Shown: positions 17,392 to 25,538, counted from the first letter of the stretch. The stretch: 64,000 nucleotides of DNA from DATBGO01 sp050011895 (GCA_050011895.1 JBEKIF010000004.1:62001-126000); one strand, 5' to 3'. Notes: generated from the letters alone by a model not told the origin. Made by a program: numbers and translations.

Positions 17392-18124
17392 CGGCGCGCG
17401 TTCCCCACATCACCAGCCCGCCGCCGAGGCTCATGACCTTGAAGCCGACGTCAGCAAAGCCGGCCCGCTGCCACGCCTGCACCGTCCAGGGCACCGGATA
17501 GCGGCGGTAGTGCCCGGAGATGTTCGGGCCGAGGAAGCGGCCCACCGAGAACCAGGCAGGGCCGCCGGAAAGCAGCCCGCCGACTGGCAGCAGCAGCCGG
17601 GTGTACAGCCACCACCACGCCCGCCAGAACGGCGATGGCGGCGCCAGGAACTCCAGGCTCGCGACCTTGCCGCCCGGCTTGACCACCCGGGCGAGCTCGC
17701 TGAGCGTAGCCTGCGGGTCCACCACGTACCTCAGCAGGTAAGTGAAGGTCAGCGCGTCGAAAGAGGCGTCAGCGAAGGGCAGTTGCTCGGCCCGGCCGAC
17801 CGTCAGGCCGATCCTGGCGCGCAGCGGGGACGCGTCGACGTTGCGCTGGCCCTGCCGCAGCATCTCCTCGGTGAGGTCGACGCCGACCACCCTGGCCCGG
17901 GTGCGGCCGGCCAGCTGGAGGGCGACGCCCGCGGTGCCTGAGGCCACGTCAAGTACCGACTCGACGGTCCCGGGAACGATCGTGTCGATCATGGCCCGGC
18001 GCCAGCGGGCGTTCTGGCCCATCGAGAGCACCTCGGCCAGCCGGTCATACCGCGCCGGAAGCGGCGCGAACAGCGTCTGGGTGAAGCGATTGCCTGGCTG
18101 GGTGGCGGGAAGCGGCACGGGCAT
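17384..18124 (-). CDS. UbiE/MenG-like SAM-dependent methyltransferase
   Basis: A 246-residue class I methyltransferase. SAM-binding motif I is VLDVASGTAGVALQLA (about residues 54-69), the acidic end of strand 2 is VVGVDLTEEML, and LPFADASFDALTFTYLLRYV plus LARVVKPGGKV are motifs II-III. The closing half (WWWLYTRLLLPVGGLL, then SGHYRRYPVPWTVQAWQRAGF) resembles demethylmenaquinone methyltransferases, which usually are about 230-260 residues. Start ATG at 18124. It overlaps the UbiA-like gene by 8 bases. A canonical MenG role is possible, but the divergent UbiA partner leaves room for another prenylated substrate. Confidence 0.8.
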   Translation of the reverse strand: MPVPLPATQPGNRFTQTLFAPLPARYDRLAEVLSMGQNARWRRAMIDTIVPGTVESVLDVASGTAGVALQLAGRTRARVVGVDLTEEMLRQGQRNVDASPLRARIGLTVGRAEQLPFADASFDALTFTYLLRYVVDPQATLSELARVVKPGGKVASLEFLAPPSPFWRAWWWLYTRLLLPVGGLLSGGPAWFSVGRFLGPNISGHYRRYPVPWTVQAWQRAGFADVGFKVMSLGGGLVMWGTRAGE

Positions 18125-18432
18125 CTCCTCGGGGCTGACCGGACCTTACGCTACGCTCTGGCCGCGCCCGAGGCACCAGGCCAGGCCGCCAGACCGCACG
18201 CCACTTGCCCGCAGTTCGTCGCCAGCCGCGTGCGGCCCCGCCGCACTGGGCTGCTCCCGCCCGCCCCGGGCATTCCCGGATGGCAATAGTGAGGCGTAGC
18301 ACATACCTAACCTTTGCACTCTATTTGTCAACGTTGACTATCTGCCAAGTTACGTTTGCGGCGATGGCCCGCAGTCAGGTCCAATACGGTCCTTCCCGGC
18401 CGCTGCGGAGCGGGCCGGTTAGCCTCTTTGCC
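18125..18432. other. divergent intergenic region between methyltransferase and hydrolase
   Basis: No gene is supported in these 308 bases. The segment 18290-18360 is locally AT-rich and holds a 12-base perfect palindrome overlapping a good -35 box for the minus strand, described separately. An open frame that would extend the hydrolase upstream (from 18205) reads through this region but has no coding character. Confidence 0.6.
18300..18338 (-). promoter_or_regulatory. candidate promoter with overlapping palindromic operator
   Basis: On the minus strand TTGACA is followed after 17 bases by AGGTAT, a fair vegetative promoter reading toward the methyltransferase gene. The -35 box is embedded in the perfect palindrome GTCAACGTTGAC (18327-18338), a typical place for a repressor site. 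The plus-strand TTGACT in the same palindrome has no evident -10 partner. The likely transcript start lies about 170 bases upstream of the methyltransferase ATG. Confidence 0.45.
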
Positions 18433-19359
18433 ATGACACGGGCCATAAACGATGATCACGTGACAGTGTCGGCGGCCGACGGCCGGACTCTCGACGTGCT
18501 GATCAGCGGACCCCCCGACGGGCTGGCCCTGGTCTTCCACAGCGGTACGCCCGCCGGCCTGGTGGCGTTCGGCCCGATGACCGACGTGGCCACGGCACGC
18601 GGCCTGCGCACCGTGCGCTACGTGCGGCCTGGCTACAGCCTGTCGACGCCGCAACCGGGCCGACGGGTAGCTGACGCCGCGGCCGATGTGGCCGCGATCC
18701 TGGACTGGCTCGGCGTCGACCTGTTCATCACTGCGGGCTGGTCGGGCGGCGGCCCGCACGCGCTGGCCTGCGCGGCGGCACTGCCAGCCCGGTGCCTCGC
18801 CGCCGCCAGCATCGGCGGTATAGCGCCCCGCAACAGCCCTGGTCTTGACTGGCTGGCGGGGATGGCGCAGGAGAACGTCGAGGAACTCGGCGCCGCCGCC
18901 GCCGGGGAGCCGGCCCTCAGCCAGTTCCTCGAAGCGGCCGCGGCGCAGCTGCGGGATATTTCTGGTCCCGAGGTGGCCCTGGGCCTCGGCGGCCTGGTGT
19001 CCGACGTCGACGCCAGGGCGGCTACCGGGGACTTCGCCGACTACCTGGCCGCCTCCTTCGGCGAGGCGGTGCGCGGCGGCATCGCCGGCTGGCGGGACGA
19101 CGATCTCGCCTTCGCCGGTGACTGGGGGTTCGCCGTCGGGTCCGCGGACCTGCGGGTGCCGGTGGCTATCTGGCAAGGCGACCAGGACCGGATGGTGCCC
19201 TACGCGCACGGAGCGTGGCTAGCGGCGCAGCTGGCCACCGCCCGGCCGCGGTTGCTGCCCGGCCACGGCCACCTCACCCTGATCACGGCGGCGTTCGGCC
19301 AGATCCTGGACGACCTGCTCGAGGCGGCCGGGCCGGAGGCGGCCCAGCTGATCCGCTGA
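18433..19359 (+). CDS. alpha/beta hydrolase
   Basis: A 308-residue alpha/beta-hydrolase-fold protein. The nucleophile elbow is GWSGGGP (Ser at about residue 102), preceded by VFHSGTP (oxyanion region). The acid residue is probably in WQGDQDRMVP and the catalytic His in LLPGHGHLTLI. The ATG at 18433 is chosen because the residues following it (DDHVTVSAADGRTL) are a normal hydrolase start, while the open upstream part is not. Substrate unknown. It ends 13 bases from the convergent histidine kinase stop. Confidence 0.85.
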   Translation: MTRAINDDHVTVSAADGRTLDVLISGPPDGLALVFHSGTPAGLVAFGPMTDVATARGLRTVRYVRPGYSLSTPQPGRRVADAAADVAAILDWLGVDLFITAGWSGGGPHALACAAALPARCLAAASIGGIAPRNSPGLDWLAGMAQENVEELGAAAAGEPALSQFLEAAAAQLRDISGPEVALGLGGLVSDVDARAATGDFADYLAASFGEAVRGGIAGWRDDDLAFAGDWGFAVGSADLRVPVAIWQGDQDRMVPYAHGAWLAAQLATARPRLLPGHGHLTLITAAFGQILDDLLEAAGPEAAQLIR

Positions 19360-19372
19360 TCATGTGCACGCT

Positions 19373-20995
19373 CTACTCCCCGGCCGAGCTGGAGCTGGCG
19401 ATGGCCAGCGCGGGGAGCGTGATGACGAAGCTGGTCCGGCCAGGGCCGCTGGTTACGGCTACCTGCCCGCCGTGGGCGGCGACCACAGCGTCCACGATGG
19501 CCAGCCCCAGCCCGGTGCTGCCGCCCGAGGGCGAGCGTGCGCTGTCGCCGCGCACGAACCGCTCGAATAGCGCGGGCTGCAGGTCGGCCGGAATGCCGGG
19601 TCCGTCGTCGGTCACGGACAGCTGCACGCTGCCCGGCTGGCCCGGCTGCGCGCGGTCCGGCTGGCCTGGCTGCGGCTGGCCCTGCTTCCCCGCGTCGCCG
19701 GCCGCCGCAAGCAGGGTCATGGTGACGGTGGTGCCGCGCGGTGTGTGCCTGGCCGCGTTGCCCGCCAGGTTGGCGAGCACCTGGCGGAGCCGGTGCTCAT
19801 CGCCGCGGACGCTGACCGGCTCGTCGGGCAGCTCGAGAACCCACCGGTGATACGGAGCCGCCACCCGGGCATCGCTGGCCGCATCGATGGTCAGCCGGGT
19901 CAGGTCCACCGGCTCACTGGCCAGCGGCCGGCCTGCGTCCAGCTGGGCGAGCAACAGCAGCTCGTCGACGAGGACGCTCATCCGGCTCGCTTCAGACTCC
20001 ACCCGGCTCAGGGCGTGCGCGACGTCTTCAGGGACCGGTCCTGGATTCCGCCTGGCGAGCTCGGCGTAGCCGCGGATCGCAGCCAGCGGCGTCCGTAGTT
20101 CGTGACTGGCGTCCGCGGCGAACCTGCGGAGCCGGGCCTCGCTGGCCGCACGGCGGGCCAGGGCCCGCTCGACGTGGCCGAGCATCCGGTTGAACGCCAT
20201 TCCTACCTGGCCGATCTCAGTGCGGGGATCGGCGTCGGGGACCCGTTCGGGCATAACGACATCGCCGCTGCCCAGCGGCAGCTGGGTGACCCGGGTGGCG
20301 GTGGCCGCTACCCGGCGCAGCGGGCGCAGCGACAGCCGCACCCAGCCGGTACCGATCACGCCGGTGAGCAGCAGGGCCGCGGCGAAGACCGCCGCCTCGG
20401 TCAGCTCAACCTGCCGCAGGGTCGAGCTGACGGGACTGAGCGGCAGACCGCTGATATACGCGCGATTGCCGCCGCCTGACACCGCAACCAGCCGGTACGC
20501 GCCCAGGGACGATAGCGAGTGAGTCGTGGGCGATCCGTTGACCGGGATCGAGGTGAGCACCGCCCGGTCGGCCGCGTTCAGATTGCAGTCGCCGTAGGCA
20601 ACGGCTTCACCGTAGAGAACGCCATTGCGGAGCACGGCGCTGAAGGTCTGCGGGGCCTGCTGCTCCCCGCAGTTCTCCGGGTTGCCAGGCTGCTGGCTGC
20701 CGCCCTCGGCGCTGTCGCCGTTGTCGTCGCCGGGCGGCGGCCCGTTCAGGCAGCCCCGGTAGCGCTGGCTGGCGACGGTCACCTGACTGTCGAGCTGGCC
20801 GAGGAGAAATCGGTGCAGCGCGAGGTAGCTGACGATGCCCACCACCGCGCACGCCAGCGCGAGAAGGAGCAGCAGGCCAGCGATGAGTCGGCCGCGCAAC
20901 GTCCGGCCCGCCAGCCAGCGGGAGTCAAGGACGGGCAGTCGGCGTGCCGTCGTGGTGCCGCCGGGTCCGGCCGCGGGATCGCTGCCCTGGCTCAT
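19373..20995 (-). CDS. sensor histidine kinase of the redox operon
   Basis: A 540-residue membrane histidine kinase. Two membrane helices (about 30-53 and 183-205) flank an extracytoplasmic sensor of about 130 residues with two or more Cys and a low-complexity acidic/Gln stretch. HAMP follows, then the dimerisation/phosphoacceptor helix ASHELRTPLAAIRGYAEL and the ATPase boxes NLAGNAARHTPRG, DDGPGIP and STGLGLAIV. A GQPQ/GQPD low-complexity insert lies inside the ATPase domain (about 19620-19690). The start codon shares one base with the regulator's stop (TGATG), so the pair is coupled. It is the last gene of the minus-strand redox operon and probably controls it in response to an envelope redox or stress signal (inference). 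Confidence 0.9.
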   Translation of the reverse strand: MSQGSDPAAGPGGTTTARRLPVLDSRWLAGRTLRGRLIAGLLLLLALACAVVGIVSYLALHRFLLGQLDSQVTVASQRYRGCLNGPPPGDDNGDSAEGGSQQPGNPENCGEQQAPQTFSAVLRNGVLYGEAVAYGDCNLNAADRAVLTSIPVNGSPTTHSLSSLGAYRLVAVSGGGNRAYISGLPLSPVSSTLRQVELTEAAVFAAALLLTGVIGTGWVRLSLRPLRRVAATATRVTQLPLGSGDVVMPERVPDADPRTEIGQVGMAFNRMLGHVERALARRAASEARLRRFAADASHELRTPLAAIRGYAELARRNPGPVPEDVAHALSRVESEASRMSVLVDELLLLAQLDAGRPLASEPVDLTRLTIDAASDARVAAPYHRWVLELPDEPVSVRGDEHRLRQVLANLAGNAARHTPRGTTVTMTLLAAAGDAGKQGQPQPGQPDRAQPGQPGSVQLSVTDDGPGIPADLQPALFERFVRGDSARSPSGGSTGLGLAIVDAVVAAHGGQVAVTSGPGRTSFVITLPALAIASSSSAGE

Positions 20996-21747
20996 CAGCT
21001 TGGCGGCTTGAGTACGTAACCGACGCCGCGGACGGTGTGGATCAACGGCTGTCGGTCGGCGTCGATCTTCTTGCGGAGGTAGCTGATGTATAGCTCGACC
21101 ACGTGCGCCTGGCCGCCGAAGTCGTATTTCCACACCCGGTCCAGGATCTGGGCCTTGGACAGGACCCGGCGAGGGTTGCGCATGAGGAAGCGGAGCAGCT
21201 CGAACTCGGTCGCGGTCAGCTCGATCTCCTCGCCGCCCCGGCGCACCTCCCTGGCGTCCTCGTCCATAGTGAGGTCGCCGACGGTCAGCTCGGTGCTGCT
21301 GCGGACCCTGGCCAGACCGGCCCTGCGCAGCAGGCCGCGCAGCCGGGCCAGCACCTCTTCCAGGCTGAACGGCTTCGTGACGTAGTCATCGCCGCCTGCG
21401 GTAATCCCGGCAATCCGGTCCTCGAGCGCGTCGCGCGCGGTCAGGAAGAGCACGCAGACGTTCGGCAGCGTGGTCCGAAGCCGACGAAGCACCTCAAGCC
21501 CGTCGAAGTCAGGCAGCATGATGTCGAGCACCACAGCGTCCGGCTTGAAATCACGCGCCACGCGCACCGCGCCGGAGCCGGTACTTGCGGTCTGGATCTC
21601 CCAGCCCTCATAACGCAGCACGCTGGCCAGCAGCTCGGCCAGGCTGGGCTCGTCATCGACGACCAGCACTCTGATCGGCGTGCCGTCCGGTCTGCGCAGC
21701 CCGCGCTGCTCCCGGGCAGGCTGAGGGCTTTCGGCAAGGCTCATCAT
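20995..21747 (-). CDS. PhoB/OmpR-family response regulator
   Basis: A 250-residue regulator. The receiver domain spans about residues 25-137 with VLVVDDEPSL at the acidic pocket, phospho-acceptor Asp in VVLDIMLPDFDG, Thr in FLTAR and Lys in TKPFSLEEV. A winged-helix DNA-binding domain follows (about 150-248, with RNPRRVLSKAQILDRVW and VELYISYLRKKID). It starts 22 bases after the ferredoxin stop, and the kinase start overlaps its stop. Two ATGs (21747 and 21744) are possible starts. Confidence 0.93.
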   Translation of the reverse strand: MMSLAESPQPAREQRGLRRPDGTPIRVLVVDDEPSLAELLASVLRYEGWEIQTASTGSGAVRVARDFKPDAVVLDIMLPDFDGLEVLRRLRTTLPNVCVLFLTARDALEDRIAGITAGGDDYVTKPFSLEEVLARLRGLLRRAGLARVRSSTELTVGDLTMDEDAREVRRGGEEIELTATEFELLRFLMRNPRRVLSKAQILDRVWKYDFGGQAHVVELYISYLRKKIDADRQPLIHTVRGVGYVLKPPS

Positions 21748-21769
21748 GCGTCCAGTCTCGCGCTGATCA

Positions 21770-22012
21770 CTAGATATGCAGTATGCGCTGCCTCTGAGTT
21801 CCCTCTGAGCGCGACGTTCTGGTGAGCCTCAGGGCCAGCGCCGGGCAGGCCGTGACGGCCCGCCGCGCCTGCCGGTGCAGGCTGGCAGGCACCGGCTGGC
21901 CGTCGAGGACCGGGTAGCCCCACTCATCAAGCGCGACGAGCTCGGGCAGCAGCTCGGCGCAGAGGCCGTGCCCGGTGCAGGCGGTCGGGTCGACAAGCAG
22001 TCGCTGGCTCAT
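21770..22012 (-). CDS. small ferredoxin
   Basis: An 80-residue soluble ferredoxin. DPTACTGHGLCAELLPE carries the first cysteines (C-x5-C), and AVTACPALAL the C-terminal CP pair. This pattern with His/Gly in the first loop is that of single-cluster [3Fe-4S]/[4Fe-4S] ferredoxins of actinobacteria (P450/SoyB-like). The ATG at 22012 lies 7 bases after the NuoF-like stop; an open frame to 22108 is a shadow of that gene. It most likely passes electrons to or from the flavoprotein encoded just upstream. Confidence 0.85.
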   Translation of the reverse strand: MSQRLLVDPTACTGHGLCAELLPELVALDEWGYPVLDGQPVPASLHRQARRAVTACPALALRLTRTSRSEGTQRQRILHI

Positions 22013-22019
22013 CGCGGCC

Positions 22020-23420
22020 TCATCTCCAGCCGGATTCGTCGATCGGCGCGTCGCCAGGCAGCGGCAGGAACGGCCGGTGGTCGGAAGCCGTGCAACGGCC
22101 AAGCTCATGAGCGCTGATCTCGTCCCTGAACACCGTCAGCGCACTGCGCACGAACCGGACGGTGCCATCGGGATGATGGCAGGCGCCGCGGCCGGTCATG
22201 AGTCCCGCCCAGCGCTCCAGGCTGGCTCTGGTGCCCGGGTCCGGCCGGCCAGCGAGATCGCCCAGGGCGCCGGCGATGCGCGGCAGGCCGTTGTGGCAGG
22301 GCCCGCACTGACCGGCTGACTCGAGGGCCAGGTAACGGGCTACCCGGGCGGTCTCAACCAGGCCGCACTTCTCGGCGGGCAAGGCGATCAGGACGCCCGC
22401 GCCGACGAAGGCGCCGGCCGGCTTCAGCGCCGCGTTGCTCAGCTGCAGCCTGGCCGCCTCCGCCACCGGCAGCCAGGAACCGTGGTAACCGCCGCACAGG
22501 ACGGCCTGGACATCAGTGCGCAGCCCGAGCACGCCGGGCACCGGGTGGCCGATGGCCACCTCGACGACCCCGGCCCGCCCGTCAGCCTGGAGCAGGCTGC
22601 ACAGCATCGTGCCGGGCTCGGTTGCCGTGCCGAGGCCGCGGAACCAGGCCGCGCCGTAGCGGGCGATCAAGGCCAGATGTGCGAGGGTCTCGACGTTCTG
22701 GACCAGGGTGGGCCTGCCATCGACGCCGCGCTCGAAGACGGGCGGCTGCTTGAATCTCGGCCGGGCAGCGGCCCCGCTGACTTTGCTCACCAGCGCTGAC
22801 TCCTCGCCGGCCAGGAACCTGGGCGGGGCCTCGACAAGCCCGACCCTGACCCGGTCGAGCCCAGCAGCGGCCCGCTCGGCCAGCGCCGCAGCGAGCCTGG
22901 CGTGCAGTCCCTGGTGGCGGTGCAGGTACAGGCAAGCGCGGTCGGCCCCGACAGCCTCCGCGGCCAGCTGCAGTCCGTCGAGAACCAGGTGTGGCGAGTT
23001 CCAGAGCAGGGTCTTGTCCTTGTTGCTAGCCGGCTCGCCCTCCGCCCCGTTACCGACCACGACGGGCCGCCGCCGCTGGCTGGCCACGGCGGTCAGCTTC
23101 CGGTGCACGGGGAAGGCGGCGCCCCCGCGTCCGGTCAGGCCGGCCGCCTCGACCTGGGCGATCAGCAGCCGCGGGCCGCCGCGGTACGGCAGGCCGCCGA
23201 ACCTGCCAAGGTGATCTCGGAAGCTGGCCGACGTGGCCGGATCGGGCGGCAGCAGCCGCGGCAGCCGGTCCTGCGCAGGCCTGGCCACCGGCGGCGCCAG
23301 GTGCTGCGCCGCAGGCTGGCGGTATGCCGGGTCAGGCGGCGCCTGTTGGTGCGCTTCCTGTTGGTGCGCTCCCGCGAGGGGCATTGCCGGGCGGGGCGGC
23401 AGGGTGGTGTTGGCGGTCAT
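22020..23420 (-). CDS. NuoF/RnfC-like flavin and Fe-S oxidoreductase subunit
   Basis: A 466-residue protein of the complex I 51-kDa (NuoF) type. After a Pro/Gln-rich head of about 65 residues come the FMN-site loop GRGGAAFPVHRKL, GNGAEGEPASNKDK, and GRPTLVQNVETLAHLALI, then an SLBB-like part and the C-terminal cluster region. In canonical NuoF the cluster ligands are C-x2-C-x2-C plus a distant Cys; here the stretch reads ESAGQCGPCHNG, so the first Cys is Ala, while the distant one (RGACHHPDG) is present. The ATG at 23420 overlaps the preceding stop by 4 bases and has a GGAAGG ribosome site. No NuoE/NuoG partners are nearby, so this is a stand-alone electron-transfer subunit, not complex I. 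Confidence 0.82.
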   Translation of the reverse strand: MTANTTLPPRPAMPLAGAHQQEAHQQAPPDPAYRQPAAQHLAPPVARPAQDRLPRLLPPDPATSASFRDHLGRFGGLPYRGGPRLLIAQVEAAGLTGRGGAAFPVHRKLTAVASQRRRPVVVGNGAEGEPASNKDKTLLWNSPHLVLDGLQLAAEAVGADRACLYLHRHQGLHARLAAALAERAAAGLDRVRVGLVEAPPRFLAGEESALVSKVSGAAARPRFKQPPVFERGVDGRPTLVQNVETLAHLALIARYGAAWFRGLGTATEPGTMLCSLLQADGRAGVVEVAIGHPVPGVLGLRTDVQAVLCGGYHGSWLPVAEAARLQLSNAALKPAGAFVGAGVLIALPAEKCGLVETARVARYLALESAGQCGPCHNGLPRIAGALGDLAGRPDPGTRASLERWAGLMTGRGACHHPDGTVRFVRSALTVFRDEISAHELGRCTASDHRPFLPLPGDAPIDESGWR

Positions 23421-24061
23421 GACCTTCCGGCCTTCATCAGGGGCGGGTGGGTATCGGTCCTGGCGCCATCGGCGGAGGACGCGTCGTTGAGGGCCCGGGC
23501 GACCCGCTCGGAGCGGGGCGCCGACCTGATCGCCGCGGACATCCGCCACACGAGTGCGGCACCGACCGCAACGGCGCAGCCGATCGCCAGCGCACGCAGG
23601 CCGCCGCTTTGCAAGTCGGTGCTGCTGCCGATGCTGTGCACGAAAGCCACCGGCCAGACCGCGTAGGCGAGCCAGTGCACACCGCGCCAGGTCCGGCGAC
23701 CGATCCTGGCCCGGGCCAGGCTGGTGACGATAAGCGCGATGATCAGGTCGAGCGAGACCGCGCCGAGGCCGAGCCAGAACGGCTTATAGTGGGCCGCGAA
23801 CGGGACGACGGCGGCGGCGGCGCTGATGGTCACGAACGGGTCGGCGATCGCCGTGATGACGTGTACGGCCACGAAGAGCAGCGACAGCAGTGAGACGCTC
23901 CGGTGCAGGCTGGTGGCGCCGAACCTGGGCAGGCCGGGCAGCCGCCCCTGCCGGTTCACCAGCATCCCGAGGATCATGACCGCGGACAGCAGCAGCAGCG
24001 AGACGACTCCGGTTGCCCGGCTCGCGTACCAGAGGGCCGTGCTCGAGGTGATCCCGTTCAT
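23417..24061 (-). CDS. ferric-reductase-like transmembrane b-type cytochrome
   Basis: A 214-residue membrane protein with six hydrophobic helices. Paired His residues (SLHRSVSLLSLLFVAVHV, then RRTWRGVHWLAYAVWPVAFVHS) are placed as haem ligands in ferric-reductase-like/MsrQ/YedZ proteins. A basic, soluble tail of about 50 residues ends the protein. It would move electrons across the membrane. It overlaps ApbE upstream and the NuoF-like gene downstream by 4 bases each. Confidence 0.85.
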   Translation of the reverse strand: MNGITSSTALWYASRATGVVSLLLLSAVMILGMLVNRQGRLPGLPRFGATSLHRSVSLLSLLFVAVHVITAIADPFVTISAAAAVVPFAAHYKPFWLGLGAVSLDLIIALIVTSLARARIGRRTWRGVHWLAYAVWPVAFVHSIGSSTDLQSGGLRALAIGCAVAVGAALVWRMSAAIRSAPRSERVARALNDASSADGARTDTHPPLMKAGRS

Positions 24062-25107
24062 GTCCGTTCCGCCTGCCTGAGCCTCGTTTCATGGCCAGGC
24101 GTCTGGCCCGGCGGACAGTCGCCTGGATCAGCGTCGGTCGGCGGATCGGGCGGCCACCCGGCCACCGTGACGATGACGCCGTCGGATCCGACCAGCCGCG
24201 CGGCGAGCCCGTGCCTGGTCAGCCAGGCGAGCGCAACACGGCCTTGGATGATCGCCGCCGTGCTGGCCGTGTTGGCCGCGACGCAGCTGGCGCCGGCCAC
24301 TGACACCGTGCGCCAGACTGGCGCGGCCGGAAGCCCGGTGCGCGGATCCAGGATGTGGTGGAGCACATCACCACCACGCCGCCAGCGGCGCGCCGCCGTG
24401 CTGGAGGTAGCCAGCCCGCCGGCGCGGATGCTTACTACAGCGGCAGGGCCGCTCGGCGGATCCTCGGGACGTCCGGTGACATCCTGGACCCGGATCCGCC
24501 AGCCACCCGGTGGGGCCGCACCGGCCACGGCGATATCGCCGCCGAGGCTGACCAGCACGCCGCAGCCGAGGTACTCGGCTAGCCGGCCGGCGGACCGGTC
24601 GGCGGCCCAGGCCTTCGCGGTCGCGCCCAGGTCGAGCTGGGCACCTGCGGGCAGCCAGAGCCTCCGGGCGTCGGCATCGAGCCGAACCTGGTGCCAGCCG
24701 GGAACCTGCCGCACCCTCAGCCGCGGCGGCGGCCCGTCCTGCGGGATGAGCGCGAAGTCACGGTCATAGCCGGCTGCGGCCATCGCAGCGCCGACCGTCG
24801 GGTCGACATCCCCGCCGGTCTGCCGGGCGGCGCTCAGCGCGATCGCGATGGCGTCAGCCAGCAGCGGGCTTATCGGCACGCCCTGGGCGCGGCCGGGCGC
24901 GGTCGCGTTCACCCCCACGAGCTCGGCGTCGGGGCGGAACCTGCTGCACGTCGCGTCCACGACGGCCAGGTCGGCCTTAAGCAGCCGGCATCCATCGGCC
25001 AGCCTGCCCGGGTCAGTCACGACCAGCCTGACCAGAGTGCCAAGAGCCGCCCAGTCGGAGTGGGCCTCGACCTGGTCGCCCACACGGACGCTACCCGCCG
25101 GCATCAC
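24058..25107 (-). CDS. apbE: FAD:protein FMN transferase
   Basis: A 349-residue ApbE-family enzyme, which attaches FMN covalently to Ser/Thr of target proteins. Family features are DPTVGAAMAAAGYDRDF, the LDLGATAKAWAADR helix, VSLGGDIAVAG, TSSTAARRW and HHILDPRTGLPA near the metal site. No signal peptide or lipobox is evident, so it may act in the cytoplasm. It overlaps the Ser-rich stub upstream and the ferric-reductase-like gene downstream by 4 bases each. The usual FMN-binding target domain is missing from the operon (see the next gene). Confidence 0.92.
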   Translation of the reverse strand: MMPAGSVRVGDQVEAHSDWAALGTLVRLVVTDPGRLADGCRLLKADLAVVDATCSRFRPDAELVGVNATAPGRAQGVPISPLLADAIAIALSAARQTGGDVDPTVGAAMAAAGYDRDFALIPQDGPPPRLRVRQVPGWHQVRLDADARRLWLPAGAQLDLGATAKAWAADRSAGRLAEYLGCGVLVSLGGDIAVAGAAPPGGWRIRVQDVTGRPEDPPSGPAAVVSIRAGGLATSSTAARRWRRGGDVLHHILDPRTGLPAAPVWRTVSVAGASCVAANTASTAAIIQGRVALAWLTRHGLAARLVGSDGVIVTVAGWPPDPPTDADPGDCPPGQTPGHETRLRQAERT

Positions 25108-25433
25108 GAGCCGCCTGAGGCGGCATGGCTGGTACCTGAACTCGATGCCGGCGCGGTGGCAGAAGTCGAGCCGGAGGTGCTGGAGCCGGATGTCGTGGAG
25201 CCGGAGGTAACCGCTGAGCCACCCGAGGTAGCCGCGGCGGACGAGGAACTCTTGCCGCCCGAACTCGAACTGGTGCTCGCAGCCGCGTGCGTGGAGCCGG
25301 GCAGGTGCAGTGCGATCGCGGCAGCGGCGGCCAGGCCGCCGAGCCCGATCGTCGCAGTGGTGGCGCGCAGCCGAGACCTGCCACGGTCACGGGCGGCGAC
25401 CGCCCTTGCCACCTCTTCCTGTCGGCTGCTCAT
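25104..25433 (-). CDS. single-pass Ser/Thr/Gly-rich protein, possible reduced FMN-carrier
   Basis: A 109-residue protein with a basic cytoplasmic start (about 27 residues), one membrane helix (TIGLGGLAAAAAIALHL) and an outer tail almost wholly of Ser, Thr, Gly and Ala. In related redox operons, as I recall them, this position holds a membrane-anchored FMN-binding domain protein with the same anchor and linker; here the protein stops after the linker. The ATG at 25433 is preferred over GTG 25442 because AGAGG then lies about 9 bases upstream. It is the first gene of the minus-strand operon and overlaps apbE by 4 bases. Whether the Ser/Thr tail is itself flavinylated is not known. Confidence 0.7.
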   Translation of the reverse strand: MSSRQEEVARAVAARDRGRSRLRATTATIGLGGLAAAAAIALHLPGSTHAAASTSSSSGGKSSSSAAATSGGSAVTSGSTTSGSSTSGSTSATAPASSSGTSHAASGGS

Positions 25434-25512
25434 CGCAAGCACCCTCTCTCCCTCGTCGTTGGGATCAAGGTTGCCCGGCGCTGCTCCGGGGGTGCTATGT
25501 CCTGCCTCTGTG

Positions 25513-25538
25513 CCAGCTATGAAGGCCAGCTATGAAGG
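25513..25538. repeat. 13-bp direct repeat
   Basis: CCAGCTATGAAGG occurs twice in tandem in the 147-base gap between the Ser-rich protein and PhzF. No function apparent. Confidence 0.8.

Noticed and set aside
25104..25433. Covalent-flavin motif in the Ser/Thr-rich tail
   Set aside because: The usual ApbE target consensus (Asp followed by S/T-G-A-T/S) is not met, so it is not annotated as a flavinylation site.
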